Origin: JBOGZD01 sp050697155
GTDB taxonomy: Bacteria; Actinomycetota; Thermoleophilia; Solirubrobacterales; 70-9
DNA length: 9,520 bases
NCBI GenBank assembly: GCA_050697155.1
Contig: JBOGZD010000110.1
Coordinates: 1 to 9,520, forward strand
Reading direction: 5' to 3'
Shown: in pieces, positions 1 to 5,739 of the stretch
Numbering within the stretch: the first letter of the stretch is position 1
Layout: the number at the start of each line of letters is the position of its first letter
Notes under the pieces: model-generated
Seen by the model: the letters and a program-made list of their open reading frames with translations, nothing else
Databases searched by the model: none
Told to the model about the DNA's origin: nothing
Made by a program: the position numbers and the translations under genes

Positions 1-50
1 TCACCGCCGCCGCCGCCCGCAACCTCGGCTTCGTCGACGAGGTGCGCTGA
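1..50 (+). CDS. C-terminal end of an upstream gene (partial), product unknown
   Basis: An open frame enters from the left edge (first full codon at position 3) and stops at TGA 48-50. The visible tail reads TAAAARNLGFVDEVR. Its stop shares a base with the ATG at position 50, which implies the same operon and translational coupling with the next gene. Fifteen residues are too few to name it. From position it is probably a head, portal or maturation gene. The GFVDEV ending faintly recalls the end of ClpP/S49-type proteases, but this is not a call. Confidence 0.5.
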   Translation, partial: TAAAARNLGFVDEVR

Positions 51-262
51 TGGCCGTCGACGTAGACACCCGCGCCCGCTGGGAGCGCGAGGACGCCTGC
101 GCCCGCTGGGAGCGCGAGACAGACCGCGACCGAGAGCTGGTTTCGGCCCTGTGGGAGATCGCGACCGCGGTCCTGCACAAGCGGCTTCAGGCCGAGGACC
201 CCGAAGACGCGCTCGCCCAGGCGACGGTGGTGCTGGACGCCTACCGCGAGGCCCGAGGGTGA
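50..262 (+). CDS. small charged helical protein, unknown function
   Basis: The gene encodes 70 residues, very rich in Arg, Glu and Asp, with no membrane segment. The N-terminal third carries an in-frame duplication (ARWERED then ARWERET, residues about 9-24), which matches an exact 20-base DNA repeat at a 27-base offset. The rest looks helical (ELVSALWEIATAVLHKRLQ) and may form a coiled coil. The ATG overlaps the previous stop by one base, and the stop TGA 260-262 overlaps the next ATG by one base, so start and frame are well supported by packing. I do not recognise the family. By position it could be a minor head or portal-region accessory protein. Confidence 0.65.
   Translation: MAVDVDTRARWEREDACARWERETDRDRELVSALWEIATAVLHKRLQAEDPEDALAQATVVLDAYREARG
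72..118 (+). repeat. in-frame tandem duplication, two exact 20-base copies
   Basis: The 20 bases at 72-91 recur exactly at 99-118, an offset of 27 bases or nine codons. The repeat duplicates the ARWERE peptide without breaking frame. The exact identity of the copies suggests a recent duplication. Confidence 0.85.
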
Positions 263-405
263 TGGCGCTCCCGGGCCGCTCACTCCCCGTCGAAGTGCCC
301 GAGCCGCAGTTCGAGCCGATCGAGGTCCCCGAGACCCCGGCGCCCGCCGAAGAGCCGGTGCCGGTCGAGGTCCCCGAGCGCGAGCCCGAGAAGGTGCCAG
401 CGTGA
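262..405 (+). CDS. 47-residue Pro/Glu/Val repeat protein, unknown function
   Basis: The chosen start is the ATG at 262, which shares a base with the previous TGA. An earlier in-frame ATG at 151 would lie inside the preceding gene and is rejected. The protein is almost entirely Pro, Glu and Val, with three degenerate copies of a [V/I]EVPE unit at about residues 10-14, 20-24 and 35-39. This low-complexity, acidic, probably extended or disordered chain could be a spacer or a surface tether. No domain is recognisable. Its stop (403-405) overlaps a GTG at 402, continuing the chain of coupled small genes. That packing is the main evidence that it is a gene rather than chance open frame. Confidence 0.55.
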   Translation: MALPGRSLPVEVPEPQFEPIEVPETPAPAEEPVPVEVPEREPEKVPA

Positions 406-497
406 GGCGCGTTCGGCGCTACCTTGCGGGCAACGCCACCCCGGTCGACCTGGGCGGGCTCGCTTGTCTCGCCTACTTCTTCGGCTGGGCTCGGTGA
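402..497 (+). CDS. 31-residue small protein, unknown
   Basis: This small frame begins at GTG 402-404, overlapping the preceding TGA by the GTGA arrangement, and ends at TGA 495-497, which again overlaps a GTG at 494. It encodes MRRVRRYLAGNATPVDL followed by GGLACLAYFFGWAR. It has a basic N-terminus and a short hydrophobic C-terminal stretch (about residues 18-30), barely long enough for a membrane segment. It matches no family I know. The call rests on the double GTGA overlap, which fills what would otherwise be a gap between two coupled genes. Confidence 0.45.
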   Translation: MRRVRRYLAGNATPVDLGGLACLAYFFGWAR

Positions 498-652
498 CCA
501 CCGAAGCCGAGAAGCAAAAGCGGCGCACCGAGGCCCGCCGCGCCTACTGGGCCTTCCTCGACGGCCGTATCCCCGAGCTTCGCCGCTCGGGCTACCCCGG
601 CCGGACGGCCCGCGAGCAGGCAGACCGCGAGTGGGGGGAGCGGAAGAAGTGA
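494..652 (+). CDS. 52-residue basic/acidic small phage protein, unknown
   Basis: The GTG at 494 overlaps the previous TGA. The frame encodes MTTEAEKQKRRTEARRAYW and continues to a stop at 650-652 that overlaps the next GTG. An upstream in-frame ATG at 464 exists but would lie inside the preceding small frame, so 494 is preferred. The protein is highly charged and probably helical, with aromatic residues in the middle (AYWAFLDGRIPELRRSGYPGR) and no cysteines. By size and position it is a typical actinophage head-module filler gene. No function can be assigned. Confidence 0.6.
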   Translation: MTTEAEKQKRRTEARRAYWAFLDGRIPELRRSGYPGRTAREQADREWGERKK

Positions 653-1170
653 TCGGGATCGAGACCCGCCCCTGGCCCTACCGCTCAGCGATCATCGGCT
701 ACCGCACCTGGGCGATCGATGAGTCGGGCTGGCTCGAGGCCCCGTTTAAGCGCCGGCGCTGGCGGGGGCCGATCGCCCACGCGCGCTGTCATCCCGACTG
801 GTTCTATGACGGGGTGAAGATGGGGCTGAAGGGCATCCTCACCCGCCACGCCCCCCACCCCGACCACTGCTGCGGCCTGTATGCCTACCACGAGCCCCGC
901 ACCCCGCACTTCGACGAGGTCGCCGGCGCGGTGGTCTGCTGGGGGCGGGTGCTGATCCACTCCAAGGGCGTGCGCGCCCAGCACATGCGCATCCTCGCCC
1001 TGGCGGTGCCCCGGGGCCTGGTCGGGCCGACCGTCGACCCGCGACCGTCCCACGTCGCCCTCGCCGGCGAGCGCTACCGGGTGCCGGTGCTGTCCCATGC
1101 CGACGAGCTACCCGCCTTCGCCTCAGAGTACGGCGTGATCGTCCCCGAGCACCGCAGGCCCGCGAGCTAG
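649..1170 (+). CDS. CGLYA-motif protein of unknown function
   Basis: The gene encodes 173 residues from GTG 649, chosen because it overlaps the previous stop by GTGA; the open frame extends upstream to 424 with no better support. A Cys/His-rich block at residues about 66-79 reads HAPHPDHCCGLYA, with another Cys at 47 (ARCHPDW). It is followed by VAGAVVCWGRV and IHSKGVRAQ. A [C]CG[I/L]YA block, then a [V]xGxVxxWGxVxxHxxGxRA block, recurs in uncharacterised actinobacterial and phage proteins as I remember them, so it looks like a complete member. The Cys/His cluster could bind metal, which is inference. It is the last coupled gene before the gpI-like gene, which has its own candidate promoter. 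Confidence 0.7.
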   Translation: MIGIETRPWPYRSAIIGYRTWAIDESGWLEAPFKRRRWRGPIAHARCHPDWFYDGVKMGLKGILTRHAPHPDHCCGLYAYHEPRTPHFDEVAGAVVCWGRVLIHSKGVRAQHMRILALAVPRGLVGPTVDPRPSHVALAGERYRVPVLSHADELPAFASEYGVIVPEHRRPAS

Positions 1171-1176
1171 CCGCCG

Positions 1177-1182
1177 GATAGT
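1177..1182 (+). promoter_or_regulatory. candidate -10 element of a leaderless promoter before the gpI-like gene
   Basis: GATAGT lies seven bases before the GTG at 1190, inside the longer motif CCGGATAGTCC. It matches TATAAT at four of six positions. The spacing would put transcription start at or next to the start codon, as in actinobacterial leaderless genes. I see no clear -35 and no Shine-Dalgarno sequence. The same motif precedes 8345 and 8852. Confidence 0.5.
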
Positions 1183-1185
1183 CCC

Positions 1186-1210
1186 GACCGTGGACGGCTT
1201 CTCCACGGTC
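1186..1210 (+). promoter_or_regulatory. 8-bp inverted repeat enclosing the GTG start of the gpI-like gene
   Basis: GACCGTGG (1186-1193) and CCACGGTC (1203-1210) are perfect complements around a nine-base loop. The start codon GTG (1190-1192) lies inside the left arm. In a readthrough transcript the start could be hidden in the stem, while a transcript beginning at the start codon would lose half of the left arm. Confidence 0.4.
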
Positions 1211-2284
1211 CTAGACGCCCCGACCCAGCTCGCCGAGCCCACCGACAAAGGCCCGGTCGTCTCCGAGCACCCGATCGCCCGCCTGGGACGCTTTCGCGAC
1301 CCGCGCTACGGCAAGTTCGCGATCGACCGCCGCCAGTTCGAGTCCTGGCAGCGAAACCTCGCAGAGACCCAAAACGGCCGGCTGGCGATCGACTACGACC
1401 ACCACGCAGAGCGCCAGGGCGGCTCGACCAAGGCCGCGGGGTGGATCACCGAGCTTCGACTCGACGGGGACAAGGTCATGGCCCGGATCGAGTGGACCCC
1501 CGAGGGCGCCGAGGCGGTGCGCGCCCGCTACTACCTCTTCGTCTCGCCCTCGTTCGTCTCGGACTACCGCGACGAGTCCGGCGCCTCGAAGGGGCCGGCG
1601 CTGCTCGGGGTGGCGCTCACCAACCGGCCCTTCCTGCAGAAGGGGATGCCGGCGCTGTCGCTCTCGCGCGAGTCGCTGGGCTTCGCCGAGTCAGACCCAG
1701 AGCCCCCGCCCGCGCCCGGGGGGTCGGGTGATAGTCCGCCGCGAATGCCCGACCTCGCCAAGATCGCCGAGGCCCTTTCGCTGGACAAGGAGGCCGACGA
1801 GGCCGCGATCCTCGCCGCCGTCTCCGAGCTTTCAAGGGAGCCCGAGCCGGTCGCGCTCTCAAAGCAGGCCGAGGCCGAGGGCAAGGTCGTCCTCGACAAG
1901 GACGCCCTCGATCAGCTTCGCTCCGACGCCAAGGCCGGCGCCGAGGCCAAGGAGGAGCTCTTTAACCAGCGCTTCGAGCTCGCCTACGACAAGGCGCTCT
2001 CAGAGGTCCGGGTCGACGCCAAGGACGAGACCAAGGCAGACTGGCACGCGCTCTATGAGGCCGCGCCGGACGTGACCCTGGCTCGCCTCGACGCGCTGCC
2101 CAGCCTCGCCAACACCGAGGGCCGCGGCTCGGGTGACCGCACCAACACCGAGCCCGAGTTCGAGGGCGAGCCGGCCGACGAGGAGCGGGTCGAGCTTGAC
2201 CGCCGCGCCCGCGACTACATGACCGAGCACGAGCTGGAGGACACCACCGACAACTACGTGCTCGCGATCGAGAAGGTCAGCTGA
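1190..2284 (+). CDS. Mu gpI-like prohead protease with scaffold-like C-terminal region
   Basis: The gene encodes 364 residues. Residues about 30-165 match the Mu-like prophage I protein pattern: GRFRDPRYGKFAID, then LAIDYDHHAE (residues 65-74), AAGWI (82-86), IEWTPEGAEAV, YLFVSPSF (115-122) and VALTNRPFL (141-149). In this family the N-terminal part is the capsid maturation protease. A Pro/Gly linker (170-184) follows. Residues 186-364 are acidic, Ala/Glu/Lys-rich and helical, as expected for an internal scaffold removed during head maturation. In phage Mu the scaffold Z is made from an in-frame start inside gene I; here M186 (ATG 1745) could serve the same purpose. It precedes the cement and capsid genes, overlapping the next start by one base. 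I do not assign specific catalytic residues. Confidence 0.85.
   Translation: MDGFSTVLDAPTQLAEPTDKGPVVSEHPIARLGRFRDPRYGKFAIDRRQFESWQRNLAETQNGRLAIDYDHHAERQGGSTKAAGWITELRLDGDKVMARIEWTPEGAEAVRARYYLFVSPSFVSDYRDESGASKGPALLGVALTNRPFLQKGMPALSLSRESLGFAESDPEPPPAPGGSGDSPPRMPDLAKIAEALSLDKEADEAAILAAVSELSREPEPVALSKQAEAEGKVVLDKDALDQLRSDAKAGAEAKEELFNQRFELAYDKALSEVRVDAKDETKADWHALYEAAPDVTLARLDALPSLANTEGRGSGDRTNTEPEFEGEPADEERVELDRRARDYMTEHELEDTTDNYVLAIEKVS
1730..1735 (+). promoter_or_regulatory. internal GATAGTCC motif ahead of a possible nested scaffold start
   Basis: GATAGT (followed by CC) lies nine bases before an in-frame ATG at 1745 within the gpI-like gene. The site falls in the low-complexity Pro/Gly linker between the protease and scaffold parts. 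It is a shorter match (GATAGTCC) to the motif at 1177, 8331 and 8840. An inverted repeat GGTCGGG (1722-1728) / CCCGACC (1748-1754) brackets motif and ATG. Confidence 0.35.
1745..2284 (+). CDS. possible nested, in-frame scaffold protein (gpZ-like)
   Basis: This alternative product starts at ATG 1745 in the same frame as the gpI-like gene and would be 179 residues, starting MPDLAKIAEALSLDKEADEA. It covers exactly the acidic helical C-terminal part and omits the protease domain. Phage Mu is known to make scaffold gpZ from a nested in-frame start inside gene I, so the arrangement has precedent. No Shine-Dalgarno sequence precedes it, but a GATAGTCC motif sits seven bases upstream. Whether it is made separately cannot be decided from sequence. 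Confidence 0.4.
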   Translation: MPDLAKIAEALSLDKEADEAAILAAVSELSREPEPVALSKQAEAEGKVVLDKDALDQLRSDAKAGAEAKEELFNQRFELAYDKALSEVRVDAKDETKADWHALYEAAPDVTLARLDALPSLANTEGRGSGDRTNTEPEFEGEPADEERVELDRRARDYMTEHELEDTTDNYVLAIEKVS

Positions 2285-2718
2285 TGGCCCGTATCCTTCA
2301 TCGCGAGGGGTTCTCCCAGAGCTTCAAGGCCGCGTCTGACCTCCACCCACTGACGGTGGTAAAGCTCGATACGACCGCCGGACAGGTGGTCTCGGTGGCC
2401 TCCGACAACGACCGGCCCTTCGGCGCAGTCGACGCCAGCGCGCTTCGCGCCGAGGGCGTCACCGTCTATGAGGAGACCAACGTCGTTCGCGCCGTCGCCG
2501 GCGCCTCGCTCGGCTTCGGCGCCGAGGTCGGGGTCGCCTCGATCGGCATCGCCTCGGCCGCCCAGGACAACGCGGTGGCGACGATCACCCAGCTGGGGCC
2601 GATCTCCGCCGCCTCGGGCGTCGCCCAGTGGGCGGTCGGCCAGTCGCTCTCGGCCGCCGCCGCCGGTGAGGTCTTCTCGCTCTTCGTCAAGCCCCGATTC
2701 CTCGCGGAGCCCAGCTAA
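2284..2718 (+). CDS. probable capsid cement/decoration protein (DUF2190-like)
   Basis: The gene encodes 144 residues. The sequence is small-residue rich, predicted as beta, and ends AVGQSLSAAAAGEVFSLFVKPRFL. This resembles the DUF2190/capsid cement family, where a repetitive beta fold stabilises the outside of the capsid and the gene sits directly before the major capsid gene. That position is kept here. The start ATG shares its A with the preceding TGA (2282-2284), and AAGG at 2273-2276 gives a plausible ribosome site. The stop TAA (2716-2718) shares its last base with the capsid ATG. The family assignment is from pattern and context, so it is moderately confident. Confidence 0.65.
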   Translation: MARILHREGFSQSFKAASDLHPLTVVKLDTTAGQVVSVASDNDRPFGAVDASALRAEGVTVYEETNVVRAVAGASLGFGAEVGVASIGIASAAQDNAVATITQLGPISAASGVAQWAVGQSLSAAAAGEVFSLFVKPRFLAEPS

Positions 2719-3674
2719 TGCCCACCAACCGCGCAGGCGCCCTCCAGGTCATCGACCCGATCCTGACGAGCATCGCTCGCCGGTACCAGGCCCACGGCTT
2801 CATCGGGGAGCAGCTGCTCCCCGACGTCCCCGTGCGGACGCTCACCGGCCAGTACTTCACCTTCGACAAGCAGTACTGGTTCGGCACCGAGGTCGAGCTT
2901 CTCTCCTCGGATCGCTCCCCCGCGGTCGAGCTTGACTTCGAGTGGGACACCGAGACCTACAAGGCCGAGCGCTACGCGGCGAAGGTCTCGATCTCAGACG
3001 TCGAGCGAAAGCAGGTCCAGCCGGGGCTGCGCCTCGAGCAGTCCAAGGCCGAGCTGCTGGTCCAGCGCCTGACCCTGGTCCGCGAGAAGCGGATCGCCAC
3101 CATCCTCAAGGACTCAGACGTGACCGGCGGCGAGCTCGGCGCCTCGCGCGACTCCACCCCGGGCATCAACTGGGACCAGGCCACGGCGACGATCGAGGCC
3201 GACATCAAGACCGCGGTGCTGGATGTCTATGACGCGATCGGCTACGCGCCGAACGTGATCGTGATCCCCTACAAGGTCGCCTACGCGATGGCGGTCCAGG
3301 AGGACATCCGCGAGATCCTCAAGTACACGGTCAACGGCCAGGAGGTCCTGCGCCTCGGCGACCGGGTGCTGCCCCCGACCCTGCACGGGATGCGGGTCGT
3401 GATCCCGATGGGCGTCCAGGAGACGACCTCCAACGAGGCCAACCCCTCGCCGACCTTCTCGGAGATTTGGGGCTCAGACGTGCGCTGCCTGTACGTCGAC
3501 AACGCCGGCTGGGGCACCCCGACGGTCGCCCAGCGGTTCGTCTTTCAGCCGGTCCAGGTGCGGCGCTGGCGCTCCACCGAGGTCAAGGGCCTCGAGTACA
3601 TCGAGGCCGACGAGTGGGCCGACGAGAAGGTCGTCGCCCCCGACGCCGGCCACATCATCAAGGCCGTCCTCTAA
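2718..3674 (+). CDS. phage major capsid protein (HK97-fold type)
   Basis: The gene encodes 318 residues with the usual opening of this capsid family: DPILTSIARRYQAHGFIGEQLLPDVPV (about 13-39; the family form is DPxLTxIAxxYxxxxxIaxxLFPxVPV), then TGQYFTFDKQYWF. Residues about 90-130 form the long charged helix region (DVERKQVQPGLRLEQSKAEL) expected of the spine. GYAPNVIVIPYKVAYAM (174-190) is the typical P-domain/A-domain segment. The C-terminus has DNAGWGTPTVAQRFVFQPV and RRWRSTEV, common in tail ends of such capsids. There is no N-terminal delta domain, consistent with the separate protease-scaffold gene upstream. It is coupled to the cement gene by TAATG overlap, with a weak GGAG eight bases before the start. 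Confidence 0.85.
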   Translation: MPTNRAGALQVIDPILTSIARRYQAHGFIGEQLLPDVPVRTLTGQYFTFDKQYWFGTEVELLSSDRSPAVELDFEWDTETYKAERYAAKVSISDVERKQVQPGLRLEQSKAELLVQRLTLVREKRIATILKDSDVTGGELGASRDSTPGINWDQATATIEADIKTAVLDVYDAIGYAPNVIVIPYKVAYAMAVQEDIREILKYTVNGQEVLRLGDRVLPPTLHGMRVVIPMGVQETTSNEANPSPTFSEIWGSDVRCLYVDNAGWGTPTVAQRFVFQPVQVRRWRSTEVKGLEYIEADEWADEKVVAPDAGHIIKAVL

Positions 3675-3691
3675 GGACCCCGGCAGAGCCC

Positions 3692-3856
3692 GTGCCTCGG
3701 GTAAAGCTCACCGACCGCGTCACCCACGGCGGGCGCATCCACGAGCCCGGTGCCGAGCTGGAGCTCACCGACGAGCAGGCCGAGCGGCTGATCGGCCTCG
3801 GGGTCGCCGAGCGGCCGAAGGCGCCTAAGCGGCGCCCCAAGCGCGCCGCAGCCTAG
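3692..3856 (+). CDS. small Lys/Arg-tailed head-module protein
   Basis: The gene encodes 54 residues from GTG 3692, 17 bases after the capsid stop. Earlier in-frame starts lie inside the capsid gene and are rejected. The core VKLTDRVTHGGRIHEPGAELEL is followed by TDEQAERLIGLGVAE. This is the common short phage protein pattern with a beta-rich N-part and a DEQAxxLIxLGVA helix, often found just after or near capsid genes (DUF7210-like, from memory). The tail RPKAPKRRPKRAAA is strongly basic and could touch DNA or the capsid interior; that is inference. Its last 32 bases overlap the convergent HNH gene. Confidence 0.65.
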   Translation: MPRVKLTDRVTHGGRIHEPGAELELTDEQAERLIGLGVAERPKAPKRRPKRAAA

Positions 3857-4085
3857 CCGCCCCCGCCTCGGCCAGCGAGGCGTACATCTTCGCGCCCTTG
3901 ATCTGGTTGCAGGGCCGACAGAGCAGTTGCAGGTCCTCGGGCCGCCCCGAGCCGCCCCGAGACAGCGGGCGGATGTGGTCGATGGTCAGGTTCTCGTCGA
4001 CCCCGCACCAGCGACAGCGCTCCCCGTCGCGCTTTGCGACCGCCCGCCGCTTGCGGGCCTTGTCGTTGTTGGGGCGGTGCGCCAC
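3825..4085 (-). CDS. free-standing HNH endonuclease
   Basis: The gene encodes 86 residues from GTG at 4085 on the minus strand. The full HNH core is present: CRWCG (C24, C27), LTIDHIRPLSRGG (D36, H37), and NLL-type DLQLLCRPCNQIKG (C56, C59, N60). Four cysteines form the structural zinc site and DH plus N form the beta-beta-alpha-metal catalytic centre, so all key residues are intact. An excellent ribosome site, AGGAGG, lies nine bases upstream. It opposes every other gene here and overlaps the preceding gene tail-to-tail. Such small HNH proteins serve as homing endonucleases or as terminase/packaging partners. Its lone, reversed position argues for a mobile or moron-like insertion. Nothing shows its target. 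Confidence 0.88.
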   Translation of the reverse strand: MAHRPNNDKARKRRAVAKRDGERCRWCGVDENLTIDHIRPLSRGGSGRPEDLQLLCRPCNQIKGAKMYASLAEAGAARLRRAWGAA

Positions 4086-4094
4086 GGACTCCGT

Positions 4095-4100
4095 CCTCCT
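4095..4100 (-). promoter_or_regulatory. strong Shine-Dalgarno of the HNH gene
   Basis: On the minus strand this reads AGGAGG, nine bases before GTG 4085. It is the only canonical ribosome site in the window and fixes the HNH start. Confidence 0.8.
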
Positions 4101-4117
4101 GTAGCCGTACCCTACAG
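4099..4117. promoter_or_regulatory. divergent promoter region with inverted repeat
   Basis: CTGTAG (4099-4104) and CTACAG (4112-4117) form a 6-bp inverted repeat. Overlapping it are TACCCT (4108-4113, plus strand) and TAGGGT (4109-4114 read on the minus strand), both fitting the TAnnnT form of a -10 element. The plus element is ten bases before ATG 4124 of the glycosyltransferase operon; the minus element would serve the HNH gene. The repeat could be an operator that controls both. No -35 is evident. Confidence 0.35.
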
Positions 4118-4123
4118 GCTAGC

Positions 4124-5533
4124 ATGGACGCCGAGGCAGGGACGCCGGCCGTGGGCCTGGCCCTCATCGTACGCGACGAGGAGGGCCAGTTGCCCGTGCT
4201 CCTGGCCTCGATCGAGGGCGCCTTCGACCAGGTGGTGCTGGTCGACACCGGCTCCAAGGACCGCACGGTCGAGGTCTTTCGCGAGTGGGCCGCCGCCCAG
4301 GGGGTCGCCCACAAGGTCGGCGAGTTCGAGTGGGTCGACGACTTCGCCGCCGCCCGCAACTTCGCCGACTCGCTGCTCGACACCGAGTGGAAGTGTTGGG
4401 CGGACGCCGACGACGTTCTGCGGGGGGCAGAGAACCTGCGCCAGCTCGCCGCCGAGGCGCCGCCGCAGCTAAGCGGCTACCTCGCCGGCTATGACTACGC
4501 CCAGGACCAGCACGGAAACTCGGTCTGCTACCTAAAGCGCGAGCGCCTGATCCGCCGCACCGCCTCCGAGTGGGTGGGGCGCGTCCACGAGGCCCAGATC
4601 GTCGCGGGCACGGTCACCGAGCTTCCGCCGCAGGTCTGCGAGTGGGTGCACCGAAAGTCCGCCGAGGGCGGGCCGCAGCGAAACCTGCGCATCCTTCGCA
4701 AGTGGCTTCGGGACGAGCCCCAAAACCCCCGGGTGCTCTCCTATCTGGGCACCGAGGAGGCTGCGCGCGCAAAGCACAAGCGCGCGATCGGCTACTTTCG
4801 CCGCTACCTGAAGCTCAAGACCGGCTGGGATGAGGAGCGCGCCCAGGTCCACCGCAAGCTCGCCGCCTCGCTGCTCGCCACCGAGCGCCCCTCGGAGGCG
4901 CTCACGGTCGGGCTTGAGGCCTTCCGGGTGCTGCCCTCCTGGCCGGACTCATACCTGACCCTGGCCCAGGCCTCCTACTCGCTGGGAAGGCACGCCGACG
5001 CGATCTTCTGGGCCGAGCGGGTGCTGGAGCTCGGGCACCCCGACACGCTGCTGATCGTAAACCCGCTCGACTACACGGTCCAGCCCCAGGTGGTGCTCGC
5101 CGCCGCCCACGGGGCGCTGGGGAACACGGACACCGCGATCGAGTACGCGCGGGCGGTGCTGGCCACCGTCCCCGATCACGCAGAGCTCGCCCGCCACGCC
5201 GCCGGCTGGGAGTCGGTCTCGATGCGCGAGGCGGTCGCCAACACCTTCTGCGGCTCGGCCGAGCTGCTGGTCCGCCACGACGAGCAGCTGGCGGCGCTCG
5301 AGCTGCTCGAGCGCACCGTCCCCCACTTCGCCAAGGACCACCCCAAGGTGGTCGCGCTTCGCTCGGCGCTGCGCGAGCGGCTCGCCTGGCTTTGCGACCC
5401 CGACGCCTACGCGCGCCACTACGAGGAGGGCGGCTCGAAGCCCGAGGACTTCGTCTCAGACCCCGAGGAGGCCTGCTCGCGGCTTCCCCGGGCGCAGTTC
5501 CTGTTGGAGGGGCTGGCCGAGCAGGCGGCGTGA
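4124..5533 (+). CDS. GT2-family glycosyltransferase with TPR-like region and C-terminal shared module
   Basis: The gene encodes 469 residues from ATG 4124; the open frame runs back to 4034, but that part lies in the HNH gene on the other strand. The GT-A domain spans residues about 9-180: VGLALIVRDEEGQLP, VVLVDTGSKDRT (37-48), FEWVDDFAAARNFA (68-81) and the metal/nucleotide-sugar motif WADADD (92-97), followed by ERLIRR and WVGRVHE. Residues about 200-370 are helical repeats resembling TPRs (ALTVGLEAFRVLPSWPDSYL, AIEYARAVLATVPDHAEL), likely the acceptor-binding part. Residues about 379-465 match the N-terminus of the methyltransferase at 7523. It leads a fully overlapping operon inside the head module, so virion protein glycosylation is the likeliest role. 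Sugar and acceptor are unknown. Confidence 0.85.
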   Translation: MDAEAGTPAVGLALIVRDEEGQLPVLLASIEGAFDQVVLVDTGSKDRTVEVFREWAAAQGVAHKVGEFEWVDDFAAARNFADSLLDTEWKCWADADDVLRGAENLRQLAAEAPPQLSGYLAGYDYAQDQHGNSVCYLKRERLIRRTASEWVGRVHEAQIVAGTVTELPPQVCEWVHRKSAEGGPQRNLRILRKWLRDEPQNPRVLSYLGTEEAARAKHKRAIGYFRRYLKLKTGWDEERAQVHRKLAASLLATERPSEALTVGLEAFRVLPSWPDSYLTLAQASYSLGRHADAIFWAERVLELGHPDTLLIVNPLDYTVQPQVVLAAAHGALGNTDTAIEYARAVLATVPDHAELARHAAGWESVSMREAVANTFCGSAELLVRHDEQLAALELLERTVPHFAKDHPKVVALRSALRERLAWLCDPDAYARHYEEGGSKPEDFVSDPEEACSRLPRAQFLLEGLAEQAA

Positions 5534-5739
5534 ACAAGCTCTCGATCAACGGCGGGCCGCTCGACGGCCGCCAGGCTCCCGAGGCGCTGGGCGAGCGCTG
5601 GCCGGCGATCCTCTACTGGCAGCCGGGCTCTGACGCCCTGCTCGGCTACTACGAGCGCCGGGGCGACTCCTACCACTACACCGGGGAGACCGAGGCGGTC
5701 CCGATCGACCGCCTCGCGCGGGGGGGCCTGGGCGAATGA
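5530..5739 (+). CDS. small GGPLDG-motif phage protein, unknown
   Basis: The gene encodes 69 residues from GTG 5530, overlapping the glycosyltransferase stop by GTGA. The frame contains SINGGPLDGRQAP near the N-terminus, then LYWQPGSDALLGYYERRGDSYHYTG. A short beta-rich chain with an N-terminal GGPxDG motif and a C-terminal Y-x-Y-rich part is a recurring small phage protein type whose function is unknown to me. It ends four bases into the next ATG (ATGA). Because it is embedded between glycosylation genes it may work with them, but nothing in the sequence proves that. Confidence 0.65.
   Translation: MNKLSINGGPLDGRQAPEALGERWPAILYWQPGSDALLGYYERRGDSYHYTGETEAVPIDRLARGGLGE

Noticed and set aside
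424..648. Upstream extension of the CGLYA-motif gene
   Set aside because: It overlaps two coupled small genes and is Arg/Pro-rich; GTG 649 with GTGA overlap is better.
4034..4123. Upstream extension of the GT2 gene
   Set aside because: The added 30 residues (Cys/Pro-rich) lie within the HNH gene and its ribosome site, and do not match a GT2 start; ATG 4124 begins directly before the domain.
4902..5549. Long minus-strand open frame (215 codons) opposite the GT2 gene
   Set aside because: Its product is Arg/Pro/Ala low-complexity, typical of antisense frames in GC-rich DNA, and the plus strand has a clear GT2 enzyme.
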